Shown: positions 44,101 to 56,342 of the stretch, piece by piece
Position numbering within the stretch: the first letter of the stretch is position 1
How the letters are laid out: each line of letters opens with the position of its first letter
Origin: Plasmodium vivax
Taxonomy: Eukaryota; Apicomplexa; Aconoidasida; Haemosporida; Plasmodiidae
Assembly: GCF_000002415.2 (NCBI RefSeq)
Contig: NC_009917.1
Location: 1,328,633 to 1,392,632, forward strand
Reading direction: 5' to 3'
DNA: 64,000 nt
Program-made: the position numbers and the translations under genes
The notes under the pieces: generated by a model
What the model was told of the DNA's origin: nothing
What the model saw: only the letters and a program-made list of their open reading frames with translations
Databases searched by the model: none

Positions 44101-44889
44101 ACAAGTGCCGTCTGAAATGTCTTTTGATTTGTCGGAAAAGCTGCTATCCTTCATAGTAGTATCTACGGCGGTGTTTTTCTCAAATCCGTGTTCGCTACTT
44201 TTATGCTTATCGTGGTGCACGTCCTCAATTTCGTCTTCCTTGCCGTTTCCAAACGTGGGTACCTTTTTAACCGTGAAGGACTTATCATTTTGGCAAGCTA
44301 CTCCACACTGTTTGGTGCTATTTTGCTTCTTACTCTTATTTTTAAGACTAACGTTGCTGCCCTTTCGTCCCGTTTTCGCATTTTGAGGCCTTGAATAAAT
44401 GGGATGCTTCGACTTTACAATCGAGCAAATAGTTGGAAGTTCGTAATGCTTCTTGTAATCGCATCCCCATGATAACGGATTCGATTTGTGAAGCGTCCCA
44501 TATGCCAGGGACGACACTCCATAGTCTGCACTTGGATTTTGGGATATATAATTCGGAGTTACGTTAGATCCTGGCAAATGTAGAAGAGCCCCATTTTCTT
44601 CAAAATTTTCATTTCGGTAGTTCAATGGGTTGAGGAGATGTGTATCAAATTCTTCACTTTCCGTCTTTTGGGAAATATTTTTTTTTTTCTTCTTCTTGGG
44701 GTTTCTTTCATTCTTTACACAATTTTGGTAATAAGCCTTATTCGCCTCCGAGTACACATGTATGACATTTTTTAGCTCCTGTTCTGACATTGGATTTATT
44801 TCGCTGACATTTCGCACAACGGTTCCTCTATTCTTTGGGATTCTCCTAAGAGGGGTTGATGATTTGATCGTCTCACTTTGTGCCCTCAT
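38189..44889 (-). CDS. Giant low-complexity protein in two frames joined near 41.4 kb
   Basis: Two long frames abut. The 5' frame runs 44889 to its stop at 41311. The 3' frame is open from about 41405 to 38189 but has no ATG for its first 280 or so codons, so it is a continuation, not a second gene. Removing 41353-41411 (donor CAG|GTGAAG, acceptor CCAG|CC, 59 nt) joins them to 2,213 residues; a one-base slip in the adjacent T6/C4 run would also do it. The protein is rich in Asn, Ser, Lys and Gly with no signal peptide or membrane helix. It holds a seven-residue QVHGVAT repeat (about 743-793), an SDAERA repeat (about 1191-1212) and a Cys-Asp repeat near 1397. The N-terminal 200 residues (TPLRRIPKNRGTVVRNVSE, SWGCDYKKHYELPTICSIV) look most conserved. 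No known family recognised. Confidence 0.75.
40584..40643 (-). repeat. Cys-Asp-x-x coding repeat
   Basis: On the minus strand a 12-bp unit encodes C-D-x-x five times in a row (CDKMCDKRCDQTCDLTCD). Confidence 0.85.
41191..41262 (-). repeat. 18-bp coding repeat, SDAERA
   Basis: Three to four near-identical copies just after the frame junction of the giant protein. Confidence 0.88.
42525..42660 (-). repeat. 21-bp coding repeat, QVHGVAT/QPHGVAA
   Basis: About six seven-residue units, with Val replaced by Pro in some. Unit length and a periodic His suggest an expanded tandem array. Confidence 0.88.
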
Positions 44890-46854
44890 AATTTAGAAGC
44901 CCATTGGGAGGAGAACAAATAGTTTACGTGTTTATCTCAAAACTGAAACATTTATGAGGGGCGGGGGAGATTCTCGCGTGAGTTATACAGTTGGATATAC
45001 ACGTGACGCTGTGCAACATTGAATTTTTATCCTCATCCGTGAGCGTGTCACAAGTTGGATGTATTTTTCGGTGCGCAATGTTGTTAGCGGTGAGGAGTGT
45101 ACACTTCACATTTAAGGGGGAGAAAGGGGCACAATTGGGGGCGAACGCGAAAGGCGAACAAATGTGCAAATTGGAACAAATATGCGAATCGGAACAAATA
45201 TGCAAATCGGATCAAATACACAAATTGGAACAAAACGATAAACATCAATTTTCATACGCCTGCCCTTACAACAATAGTTAAACAGGTAAAATCTGCTTGT
45301 GAGCATTCATTAATTATTTACAAATGTGCACTCCAACAAGTGTGCTACTTTTTTCTCGTTTTAAAATAGCGGTACGGAGTGCCAATTTTGAAAAATTTAC
45401 AACAATTGTTTTTTTTTTTTTTTTTTTTTTGTGTAGAAAGAAAACAGTTTGGCTATCTACCTTGCCGTTCAGAAAATTTTTGTGTACACATTATTTTTAT
45501 TTTATGGAAAGAGTGCATAGTTCGACTTAAAAATCTGCTACTCCTGCTGTTGTAGAAACTTTCACGCAGAGACAATGCAAAGTCCATCCCCAGGGAATGG
45601 CAAACAAGTCGTATATTTTTTTAAAAATATTTGAAAATGTTTGCTAACCTTTTTCATAAGAAGGGATTAAAAAAAAAAAAAAAAAAAAAAAAGTTATGAA
45701 CATGCAATGTTAATATAGAATACTTTTAGCTATCTTCAAAAAAATATGTACGTACATGATCATTTTTATACGCTTTAAAAAAAAAAAAAAAAAAAGCTAA
45801 CTGCACAGGCATACAACAGCGCTACATGGTTAGTTTCCAAGCCGTGACGAAACACCTGTATTGTCCTATCTATGTCCGTAAAAGGTAGCGTATGAAATGA
45901 TAAAAGGAAAGTCCTTACACACATTTGGGGAATTCACTCATAAGTAGAGTAAAACTAAATGGTAAAATCGTCTACGGGGGGTTGCTATCCCTCCAATGTT
46001 AGCTGATGACAAAATTTGGGGGCATATAAAAATGCTGTAAAATTTTGCGCGAAAATGAGGCATAAATGATAAAGGATAAAGGACTGTGCATAAGTGCCAA
46101 CCCTTTAAGAATTATTCGTATCCCCTTTTAAAAGAACTGTTATTATTCTTAAATGACGAACTTAATATCAGCAGGTGTGCATATGCAGCAATTTCTTTAT
46201 TTAAAATAGAAATGGCAAATTGGGGGGGAAATTTAAAAACGTAATTTGATGCTCGTTAGACTTTTGCTTATTATCGTTGAAAAGGATTTTAAATTTGTAC
46301 TTACCACTGTCATTAAGGCCTTTTTTTTTTTTCCTTTTCATTCTTTAATTTGTAAGGCTTTATTTTCAGCCAGGTCATCTGCAAATACCTGGGTTAAGCT
46401 GCAGCGTGCTCGACAATTTTACACTTCCACACCTTTGACTTTTCGCATGTGTACATTTTCGCGCTTTCACCCTTTTTGCATTCTCCCATTTTTGCGCAGT
46501 TCCATAATTTGCAGTTTTGTGCGGAGAAATAAGCACAATTCGGTCTACCTATCACCAAAGGTACGCTTTTTATTTTTTTGTTGAATTGTTTTACTTACGT
46601 TTTTGAAGTAACGAGGAGGTATATATTTCCCCCTTTTCCCGTGCTTAAAAAAAATGCTGCCTTGAAATTTTTCCTCTGAAAATTTTTCCCCTTTGTCAAG
46701 CATTTGCCCGTTAAAATTTCATCAGTGTAATTTAAGTCTATTTGAATAAATTAGCTCTAGCATTTGTGTAATCAAATGTCTGTCTAAAAATAAAAACAAG
46801 TCTATCCATTTGCCAATTCTGCCAATTGTTTCTTTTTAAAAAAAAAAAAAAAAA
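44890..46854. promoter_or_regulatory. AT-rich 2-kb divergent spacer
   Basis: Lies between the start of the giant protein gene (-) and TMEM43 (+). It is clearly more AT-rich than the coding flanks, with A/T runs at about 45408-45430, 45669-45692 and 45778-45795. An 'aaatnggaacaaatatgc' repeat (about 3-4 copies) lies at 45167-45235. No gene seen. Confidence 0.6.
45167..45235. repeat. ~18-bp degenerate tandem repeat
   Basis: Units read like aatcggaacaaatatgca, about four copies, inside the divergent spacer. Confidence 0.75.
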
Positions 46855-49077
46855 ATGATTAGCAATGAAGAATATTGCGTGCCTAAAAAGATTTTATCTA
46901 TATCTGCGACGGCACTCACGATAATACTCCTAATATTCACCATCGTCAACGAGTACAAATATGTCACGTATTCGAAAGAATTGAGGCCCATAATAAAGAA
47001 CGCCATACCGGTAGGAAGGCGCGCGCGGAATGGACTCAAAATGAATCATACAAAAAGGTAGCAAAATAGCTGCACAAATTTTATCTTTAATTGAACCCCC
47101 CTTCCCACTGCAGGTTTCCTGCATCCCGTTAGAGGAAAACAATGGAAAAATCATACATATAGTAAGAAAAAAAAAAAAAAAAAAAGCAAAGAAAAGCGAA
47201 GCAAAGCAAAGACTGCGCGTGAATCGCTTTACGTGCACACACCACATTTATGCCAAACGGCTGCACCTTTGTTGACCGCTCTGTATGACAGAACTGCCCG
47301 CTACAAGACCAGGAAATATTTTACGCACCACCGGAATTCAGCAGTAACATCTACTCATTTCGAGGCGTGTTCTTCGAAATAAAAGTGGAGATGTACCAGT
47401 GGGTGAGGGGGTATGGGTACTTGGGATTGTTAGCAAGGGGGCGGTTTGAGGATCATGTAGTTAGGACTCCTTACAATTTTTTTTTTTTCTATAAAAGTAG
47501 AAAAAATCCCGAATACATGCCGGCCGTCGGAAATGTGGGGAGAAAGGTGAGCGATGTCGCACGGTAGCGGTTTGTATCCGTGTTTCCACATGCATGACTA
47601 CATGCACACGTACATACATATAATACACTTTTGCGTGATTTGAAGGCCTTCCCGACCGTGCGTCCAAGTCTACACATAACTGCTCACTCTTAGGCAAAAG
47701 CCATTCTACACTTGTAACTTCGCCCCCTTTTTTTTTTTTCCCCTCCTGCTGCAGTATGCCAATTATGCGAAAGCTGGGGGTTATAGACTCCCTACGAACG
47801 CTCTGATAAACTTTCAAAAGAAAAAAAAGTTGGACTTAGTGGATGACGGCTGGTTCACCGAGTCGGAAATAAAACCTCCCTTTACCCTGGACCATTTAAA
47901 CACAAACGTTTATGATAATTATTTGTACACTGGAGATCCTCTGAACCCACAAGTATAACCCATTTGAGGCGTTTTCTTTACGCGCAGTTTTAATAAGAAA
48001 TAAATGCTTCGCGTGTAAAGGGGATTTTGTAACGAGGGCGAGAGAGGGAGAGGCATCCTCATAAGTAACAATTTTGCGAGGGGGTTTTCTTCGTGAACTG
48101 CTAACGGTGGCGCGCTTTACTCAGATTTAGCCCGCTGGGGAAGCCTTCCCCCCCACGTGGAAAATGCAGAAGGATACACCTGAGTTGTGCCCATATATCC
48201 ATATGAACATTTGCACTTTGCACCGCTTTTTTTCCCTTTCCCCCCTTTTCTAGGTCGGGGATGTGCGCGTATCCTTTTACGGAAGCGCGTCTACGCACGC
48301 GACGGTGATAGGAGTCCAGCGGTCGCGGCTGCTGAATACGATTTTTGAAATTGAAGGAGTTGACATCATGAAGAAGAAAGTCGTCTTACTTTCGGAGGAC
48401 AACAAAATAATGATCAACCAGACGAAGGATTTTATCCACAGGAATTACGGCAACATTAAGGCGTTGTGGCTGATACGGCTGATTACCTACGCGATGGTGT
48501 CCTTTCAGATATTTTCTCTCCTCGACTGCTCGCGGGTAAGTTGGGCGCCCTTGCGCGTCCGTAAAAAAGGGAAAAAAAAAGAAAAAAAAAAAACCAAATG
48601 CATACGAACGTGCATGACCCCGCAACGCTTAACCCCACTTGGAAGTAACAAAAAAATCCACCTACCTTTCTGCAGAACGCCCTGTGGAAACTGAGCACAA
48701 GTCTACTCATGTCTGGAATGGTGCTGTCCGTCTTCCCCTGCATTTTCTGGTTTTTCTGCGATACAGTAGTATTTTTATTCCTATTCGTGTTTCTCTTTTT
48801 CCTGTCCGTGTGTTTGTTTTTCATTTACAACAACGACATGTACGGTGGCTACACCGAAATGAAGAATTACATGAAGAAAGCCGCCACAGAACCCACGAAT
48901 TATACGTTTTTAGATGTAGCCAATGCCTGCTCAGATATATATGAGGATTATGATGATGTAGAGAAGGACAAAATCAACACCGTTTTTGAGTCCAGCAGCG
49001 ATGGTTCTTTTTACAACTCCGTCGACAAGCATAACTTGTCCAAGTTTGATTCTTCCCCCGCCGGGATGTATCACTAG
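46855..49077 (+). CDS. TMEM43: TMEM43 (LUMA) family membrane protein
   Basis: Exons: 46855-47010, 47114-47161, 47292-47402 or further, about 47498-47546, 47755-47952, 48254-48535 and 48676-49077. The match to TMEM43 is clear at several points: GKIIHI after the first helix, KVEMYQW, KNPEYMPAV (human HKNPSAMAV), and VGDVRVSFYGSA (human VGDLRVSFSYAG). Topology also fits: one N-terminal helix, a large lumenal domain, and three or four helices near the C-terminus (LWLIRLITYAMVSF, LLMSGMVLSVFPCIFWFF, a Phe/Leu-rich helix). TMEM43 sits in the ER and inner nuclear membrane of other eukaryotes. The junction between exons 3 and 4 is uncertain: the frame is open right through, giving 446 residues, or 417 if 47411-47497 is an intron. 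The C-terminal tail is acidic and parasite-specific. Confidence 0.85.
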
Positions 49078-50522
49078 TCGGGGGGTTCCCCGTTGATGAG
49101 CGGGCGTGGAAAAAATGGGCCATTTGGCAAGCGGCAAACGGGTTGGCGGACAAATGATCAAATGAACATCCCGAAATTGCTATATCAAATCTGAGCATAC
49201 ATTTTGCACGCCCCCGAGTGCCGCACGTGGAGGGTTACCCAAATCGACGCTCTATTTTCCGTGATTTGACGCTGCTGGAAAAAGGTGGGACTCTGCATAT
49301 GGGAAGGCGGAATGGTCAAGCGGAATGGCCTAACGGAATGGCCCCCCCTCACGCAGCTCCCAACCGTCCAGCGCAACCGTTTAGTTTTTCCATTTACCTT
49401 TTAGCGCAGACGTTTCGGTTTTGTTTTCGTCCAGTTGTTTTTGTTCATTTTATTTTGTTCACCTTCCTATTCTTCAGCTTAGTTTTTCCCCCTTCCTTTT
49501 GTTTTTACTTTTACTTCGCCTGCTTGCTCCCCCTGTTTGTCCCACCTTGGTGCCACATTTTACCCTCCCTAAAATTACGGATTGCCATTTCTTCTATGCC
49601 GCGTAAAAAAAAAAAAAAAGCGTCTGCATTTTTTTTTTCAATTTAGCACAATTTACTAATATGCAGTTTTTTTTTTTTTTTTTTTTTACACATAAAACGG
49701 GAAATAAAACTCACTGTCTATTCGCATTTGTTCATTTTATTTTTTTTTTCCTTTTGTGTGAGCAAAAAAGTTAGTTAAATGAAAGGCTGGATAATTTTTT
49801 TTTTTTTTTTTCCTTTTCGTGTAAATTAACGCATATCATAGCATCGCAAAAATACGCACATACATTGCCCAAATGTATGCATTCAGCATATTTATGGGCG
49901 TGTTTGTTTTTTTCGCGATTGCCATGTGTATACTGAGTGGATATACCATGTGCACAATTTGGTACGCATCAATGTAGCAGGTGTTAACGTAATTTATTTA
50001 TATCCCTGCGCGAACACGCGTTGCACATGTATTTTATCCTCCCCTTTCTAAGGCGCTTTTTTTTTTTTTTTTAATTTTTCTGGCTAGCATTTAGTAATTA
50101 AAATTGTTCACTTTGGCGTATTTTTTTTTTTAAGATTACTGCACATGCAGGGACCAAGCCAGTGCGCATCCGGCCCGCGAACGCTTGAAGCCTTTTTAAG
50201 TTTTCCTCTGGCCCAGCGCCAAAGTAGCATGCCCGTGGGGTGACTCTCCGAGTTATGGGGGCGCAAAAAGGGGAGCGAACGCGCGTGAAACGCAGTACTT
50301 AGGCCTAAGCGAGGCGAGCGTAAAGCGGCGAAGGCAAACGCGTTAGCGATAGCGATAGCGATAACTATCACGATAAGGATAGCGAAACCATGAGTTGCCT
50401 CCTTCGACGCCCTTGTCGCTCTCCCCCATTTTGAATGCCTTCTTCCCCACTGGACATAGCTAGTCCAAAAAAAAAAAAAAAATTATCAACGTTTTTTTGG
50501 CTAATGTTGGAGCAACCAAAAG
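49078..50522. other. AT-rich spacer between TMEM43 and DGK
   Basis: About 1.4 kb with T-runs near 49667, 49795 and 50060, and a 'gcgata' repeat near 50347-50365. A 142-codon open frame at 49218 lacks coding character. It holds the TMEM43 3' end and the DGK promoter. Confidence 0.55.
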
Positions 50523-52158
50523 ATGAAGTATATTTTTCTGTTTGTCAATCCTACCGCGGGGGGGAATAGAGCATCTATGTTCACCGACGTAAGACCCGCC
50601 TGCGGGATGCGCGCCTGCAGCAGCGCGTGTACGTACACGTGGGCCGAGCATGTGCCCCTAGGATGTGCATCGTCACCGCGTTATCACTTCACCGCGTCAC
50701 CGCGTCACCTCTTCACCGCTTCCCCACTTCCCCACCTCACCGCCATCCCAGTTTGGAGTCAACGAGATAATATTCCACAAGCCGCACAAGTGCCACTTCT
50801 CCATTTACAACATTTTGGAAGGCGAGCAGGGGAAGAAGCCCGGGTTCCTGCGCCTGAGTTCTGTGACGAACAGCCCGCGGGAGGCTGAAGTTAAAAATGA
50901 GTCCGTGGCCCCCAAGTCGAGGGGCCCCGTTAGCAAAAGTAGCCTCTCCGCGGAGGGGAGAAGCGGCACGCCCAACCGCAACCCGAGTAATAACTCCAGT
51001 GTGAACGGAGCAAAGGAGCCAAGTAACAGCACAGGGAGTGGGGGGAACACCAAAGGAGAGGACCACCCCTCTAATGGCACAAAACAGAGAAACAACTCTC
51101 AAAAGACATGTAGCAACAACAGTGAGGGCACAGCTGGGGACGATGAAAACATATTTGCCTACGTCCTGGTAGCAGGAGGAGATGGAACGCTAAACTGGTT
51201 TCTAAAAGAAGCAGAGCATTATGACATTAAGGACGACAAAATTGCCGTAGGAGTAATTCCCTTCGGAACGGGAAACGATTTTGCCAAAGCCTTTGGGTGG
51301 AAAAAAATGGATGGCTTTTTTAACTACTCCTTTTTATTTAATATTTTAAAAAAAATAGTAGATCAAACGTTCAAGTCCAGAATAGAGAAGCATGACTACT
51401 GGAACGTCCATGTGGTGCTGAAGGAAGATGGGTATTTTAATAAAATCAGTTCGAGGACTAAAAAAAAGGAAACTTTAACTGAAAATGAAAAAAATGTGAA
51501 GGTCTTGAAGATGTGCATGAGCAATTATTTCAGTATAGGAATAGACTCAAGGATAGGTAGAGGGTTTGAAAGGCACAGACAGAATAGTGCCTTTTTTAAT
51601 AAACTCATCTACGTCATTGAGGGATTTAAAAAAATTATTTTTAAAAAAAACATTCCTGTTAATTTAATTATCGACAAAATGGTTACTGGCAAAAATTACG
51701 ACGACGTTATTTTTACGACTAGCCATAATGACAGCACATCTCCTCCCCCCCCTCTACTCAAAAAAGCCATGAGCATCATATGCGTGAACATTCCTTCTTA
51801 CTCCTCTGGAAATGACATATGGAATTATACGCACAAGATTGGGTTAAAGTTACCAAAGGATTTGCCTTCGGAGCAGAAAAAAGTGTATAAAGATTTAAAA
51901 AAGTCGCAACAGGAGGTGGGAGATGGTGTGCTGGAGTTTGTCATTTATCAGTCGGGGGTGGACTTGGGGCTGGAATTCACCCTCAGGGGTAGGGCCTTCA
52001 GGGTGCACCAGGGAGTCGGCCCGTGGAAAATCCTTTTTAAAGAGCAGGTGTGCAACGTCTACTTTCAGGTGGATGGGGAGTACTACCTCATGTCGCTCCC
52101 CGACAGCATCTCCATCGACCACTACAAGAAGATCAACGTGTTGAAGAATATGGTGTGA
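50523..52158 (+). CDS. DGK: Diacylglycerol kinase
   Basis: Two exons (50523-50588, 50752-52158) give 490 residues. The first begins MKYIFLFVNPTAGGN, the start of the lipid-kinase catalytic fold. The second holds the glycine-rich nucleotide loop VAGGDGTLNW and the IPFGTGNDFAKAFGW motif, then the accessory domain (YFSIGIDSRIGRGFE ... NIPSYSSGNDIW ... GVLEFVIYQSG). It would phosphorylate diacylglycerol to phosphatidic acid; in apicomplexans such kinases influence microneme secretion and egress. A Ser/Asn/Gly-rich insert of about 95 residues separates the first strand region from the nucleotide loop. I see no C1 domain, EF hand, signal peptide or membrane helix. The intron is short and holds a 'tcaccgcg' repeat. 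Confidence 0.95.
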
Positions 52159-53414
52159 TTGGTGTGGAGCGTATTTTTGCCGCTTAACCTTTTTTGCCGT
52201 TTCTTTTTGGCTTTTTCTTCTACCTTTTTTGCCCTTTTTTTTTGGCTTTTTCTTCTACCTTTTTTTCGTGTTCCCGTGCTCCGCCTTCGCGCAGATGGCC
52301 GGCGGTAGCCAGGGAAAGCCGTCCAAATGGACACGCAAAGGGGAAGCGCACCTTTGACCCCCCCCGCATACATATAAAAACATCTCCGCATTTACACTCG
52401 GCGCGCAGGTGTACCAATTTGTGCTGCCCCCGTAGCTACCCTCACAGGGTTGCTTTGCATTGCATTGCATTGCTTTGCTCTGCTTTGCTTCTTTTTTTCT
52501 TTTTTTCTTTTTTTCTTTTTTTCTTTTTTTTTTTTCCTGCGTGCCCCTTTCCGCGTTTGCCCTTCTCACCTCCGTGACTTCTCCATTTGTACCCTGGCAA
52601 AACAACCTCTCATGTGCATACCGAATGGGGCTCCCCCCTTCGCATGCGTTTTCCGACTCGTCACCCTTCTTTAAACGTTTCGTCGTGTCTCTCCATCCTT
52701 CGGTTTTAAGAAGCACGTCGCGATGTTCCTAATGGAAACGTCGCAACAGCGGGAAGAGGAGTGACACTCTTTCAGGTGCAGTTCTCCCCCTTTTAACCTC
52801 ACAAATTTCCACTCCCCATTTTTTACGTTTCTTCAGTATTGGGGGAACTTCCCTGGGGATCATTGTCCATGGTAGGTATGTGCAGCATCTTGTGTGGCTC
52901 CCCGAAAAGTTCCCTTCTGGAAAGGGTGCGATGTGCACAGGGCGGTTCGATTTGGCGCAATTGCAGTGTCACCCGCTTAGGTGCACTCGTGCTTGGGAAA
53001 GGGGCGTGTTAAAATGTGGTGGAAAAACGACTGCGCTTCCTCGAAGGTGCCTTTGCCTTTACCGCTGCCTCTTCCCCTCTCCGCAGATGCTTAAGGAGGG
53101 ATGCCTCCCCCCGATGCGGATTTTCCCCCCTTTGTGAAAAGCGCCCACGGGAAGGGCACAACGGATGTAAACCGATTCTGTGAAGGTATAACGCGAAGTG
53201 AGCTATGCGGAATATCCCCTTTTGAGAAGGCACAGTTGGAACGATGGCCACTCGGATTTTTTTTTTTGCCAATATGTTCACATAGCTATAAAGGTCGATG
53301 CGTACCAGTGTACGAGCCTAGCCAATCCGCTTCTTGCCAGTTCCAAAGCACAGCCCTGTTGTGACCTCTCTTCCCATTATATCCCCTCCCCGGAAGGGGC
53401 ACCTCAAAAGGAAG
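52159..53414. other. Spacer between DGK and RAP gene
   Basis: About 1.25 kb between two plus-strand genes. It contains 'gcattgcattgct' and 'cttttttt' repeats near 52454-52535. Open frames here lack coding character, though a 5' exon of the RAP gene could lie near its right end. Confidence 0.5.
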
Positions 53415-55514
53415 ATGCGGATAACCATGTGGGTGAAGAGGACCAAGCTGGCTGTAGGGGGCCACAGAAAAGGGGCCACGTTGAAGAGAACCACACATGC
53501 AATGAGAACCATGCACAGTGAGGTGAAACAGTTTGAAAAATTGTCTAGCAACCTCATCCATTGCATTGAGCAATATAAAAAGGAAAAAGAGATATGCATA
53601 TCGTCCTACAAAAATTACAAACAAGAAATCAAAGCATGTGTACGTAGATTATTTACGGATGACATTTTGGCTAGTTTAAAAAAAAAAGATTTTAAAATTA
53701 TTTTTACGTATACCATTTTGCTGTCAAAAAGGGTTCCCCTGCAGAGGGAGGCCCTAAAAACGGTGGTGCTGTCCTATGTGCAGCTGCTCAACGGAGAGGA
53801 GGAGAAAAGAGAAGGAAAGAGCCAAGTTACCAATCAACGGAATGACGTAGATACCCCCCTCCTGCTAATAATCAAGTACCTCTTCTACCTCAACGTAGCT
53901 CACGACAAGGTTATCTACAGCTACATTTATTCGGAGCTAAATAACCTGATAGAGGAGTACACCCTGGAGGAGCTCGTCGAAACGGTCAACTTGATTTCAT
54001 CCTTTAAGGATAAAAAATGGACAAATCAGAAGGTATTTTCCAGATGCATAAACGAAATTGTTAGGAGAAGCAACCAAATGGAGGAGGACACGTCCAATTA
54101 TCTAGTCACCATCATCAAATCTTGTTCCCGCCTCAACTACGAAATTGGGGACATCCACATGTTGCTAGAAATTCTGCGAGAGAGTTACGTAAAAAAGGAA
54201 AAGAAAAATCTCCACACACTTATTAAAGTTATTTACAACCTATTTCTTTGCAACTATCATAACTATAAGCATGTGAATCAGCTGATTGATTTGTTAAAAT
54301 CTGAGCTGATGGGTATACGGAAGGAGGAGGAATACCCCCCATATAAAAAATACCCCTACAATAATAATGTCGTGCTTGACACAAATCACAGCTTGGAGTG
54401 GCAGGCCAGCAGGATCAACTCCAATGCCGCCATCTGCAATGATAACATTAGGAACATCCACCAGATTTATTTCAACGCGAAGGAAAATGAACACATGTGT
54501 ACCCCCCCATCTGCGCCAATCCCCTCAGTCAGCTTGTACCGCCTCAAATTCCTTGACATCCTCATCCGATCGGACAGCTTCCTATACAACAGCGTTTACA
54601 GCCCCAACTCGCACTTTTTCGATTTTGTCAAGCAGCTGCGGGTGGAAGGTAACCCGTACGGGAGGGGTCGCCCTGGTGGAACGCCGGCGCGGGGTGGAGC
54701 TCTGCAGAAGGGGCCATCGCCCACGCCACTGCCACTGCCACTGCCACTGCTATCGTCACCGTCATCCCCACCGCCAACCCCCTCAACGGTGTACTCCTTT
54801 CCACCTTCTTCGCAGGCCGGGACCCGCGGGAGACCATCTTTACAAAGCAGGCCACCTTTTTTGTGAAGGAGAGCGGGTAGCCAAAGGGGCGCTTACCCCT
54901 CAGCGCAGCCACGCGCAAAAGTGAAATTCTTTCCTCCGTAGAATGACTCCCATTTGTGTTGTTCACCCACGTGATGCCTTCATTTTCCCCCCTCCCATAC
55001 GGGTTTTGCACCCACGTGATGCCTTCATTTTCCCCCTCCCCTCCGGGCTTTGCACCCACGCAGGTTCAAACTAGCGAGCAAGCTCGTCCACATCTACCCC
55101 ATCGCGCACCTGCCGGACTTCCCAAACACGTACGTCGAGTTCGTGCACAACCGGAGCATCAACAGGAACATGAAGGACAACCCGCACAAGTTCCACCGGC
55201 ACCACTTAAGCTACAGGATTCGGCACCTGAAGTTTTTGGGATGGTAGGGTTACGCGGGTGAAGCGGTGAAGCGGTGAAGCGGGTGCAGCGCGTTGATGTG
55301 GCGCCCCCGTCAGCATGCCTACTTCACCGCGCTCACTTCACCGCGTCCGCTTTAGACGCTCATTCAGCATGCCGCCTTCCCTGCCTTCCCCGCTCTCCTG
55401 CAGGAACCCCATCCTGCTGTACGAACACGAGTGGAAGAAGCTCAGGTATCCTACAACAAACATTAAAAAAATTTTCTGAAATATTAAAAAGTTCATAATG
55501 AAGAAAAGGGAAAA

Positions 55515-55545
<31 letters not shown>

Positions 55546-55728
55546 CACTGGGAAGGATTTTATAAGCTGCATGCACCACATATATATAAATACATCAGTA
55601 GGTGTACATGTGTGACAACTTCATGTGCACATAATTTCTTTCTCTTTTACAGAAATTATGGTGAAAAGCTGGAGTACATAAAAAAAGCGTTTAAAAGCAT
55701 AAGGAGCCATACACAAGGGGGGGCATAG
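53415..55728 (+). CDS. RAP-domain protein, likely organelle RNA-binding
   Basis: Five exons (53415-54648, 54816-54876, 55064-55243, 55404-55445, 55653-55728) join in frame to 530 residues. The N-terminal 400 residues are helical, with repeated Leu/Ile patterns and no low-complexity insert, like the degenerate helical repeats of organelle RNA-binding proteins. The C-terminal part fits a RAP domain: HHLSYRIRHLKFLGW, then NPILLYEHEWKKLR, then a final helix LEYIKKAFKSI. The conserved 'lR...L...Gw.vi.l...eW..l' order is present. RAP proteins mostly act in mitochondria or plastids on rRNA or mRNA. The basic N-terminus (MRITMWVKRTKLAVGGHRKG) could be a targeting sequence; the start could also be further upstream. 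Introns 1 and 2 contain simple repeats. Confidence 0.85.
54964..55063. repeat. 45-bp tandem duplication in RAP gene intron 2
   Basis: Two copies of a unit starting cacccacgtgatgccttcat, and a third partial copy that forms the 3' acceptor. Confidence 0.88.
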
Positions 55729-56342
55729 TTCCCTGGTGGACAAGGGTAAGCGGCGACCTCCTAGCCGGGGGGGGGTAATCCCCTGGTGGACAAGGATACG
55801 CGGCGACCTCCTATAGCCGGGGGGGTGGGGTGCGCATATAAAGGGGAAGAACGAAGGTGCGAAAACAAATTGGAAGGCCCCAAAAAATGCGCGCAGGGGA
55901 GCAGAGGGAGAAACACGACACTGAAATGGGGAGCCGAATAGAGCTACACACACACGTATGCATCTATGTATCTATGTATGTATACATATGTACACAAATG
56001 AATACACACGCACGCACAGTGCTGTGCTTCTCTTCTGAATTATACATAAATAAACTGGGCGCTGATGGGGGAGTGCCTTTTGAGCATATAAAACAAAAAA
56101 ATAAATAAAAAAAATAAATTAAAAAAAAATTCAACGACTGGGGGGAAAGGCTTGGCCCAGGTTGGCCAGTTTGCCCAGTTGAGCCAAAACTGCCAGAGGA
56201 GGAAAAATACACTCGGGGGGCTGAAGCATGAAAGAGTAATGCGCGCATATTTTGAAAGTCGCAACGGGCAGGGGGGTCACGCAGCTGATAGGTACATATG
56301 TACCCATGTGCATTGTGCACATGAGCGTGTGCCTATTCCGTC
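55729..56342. other. Convergent 3' spacer
   Basis: About 610 bases between the RAP and SulP stops. It starts with a 50-bp tandem duplication and later has (TATG/TACA)-like simple sequence near 55960-55990. Confidence 0.6.
55731..55828. repeat. 50-bp tandem duplication after RAP stop
   Basis: Two copies of a unit starting ccctggtggacaagg and ending in a G-run, three bases downstream of the stop codon. Confidence 0.88.

Noticed and set aside
49218..49646. 142-codon plus-strand frame
   Set aside because: Phe-rich from T-runs; it looks like translated spacer rather than a gene.
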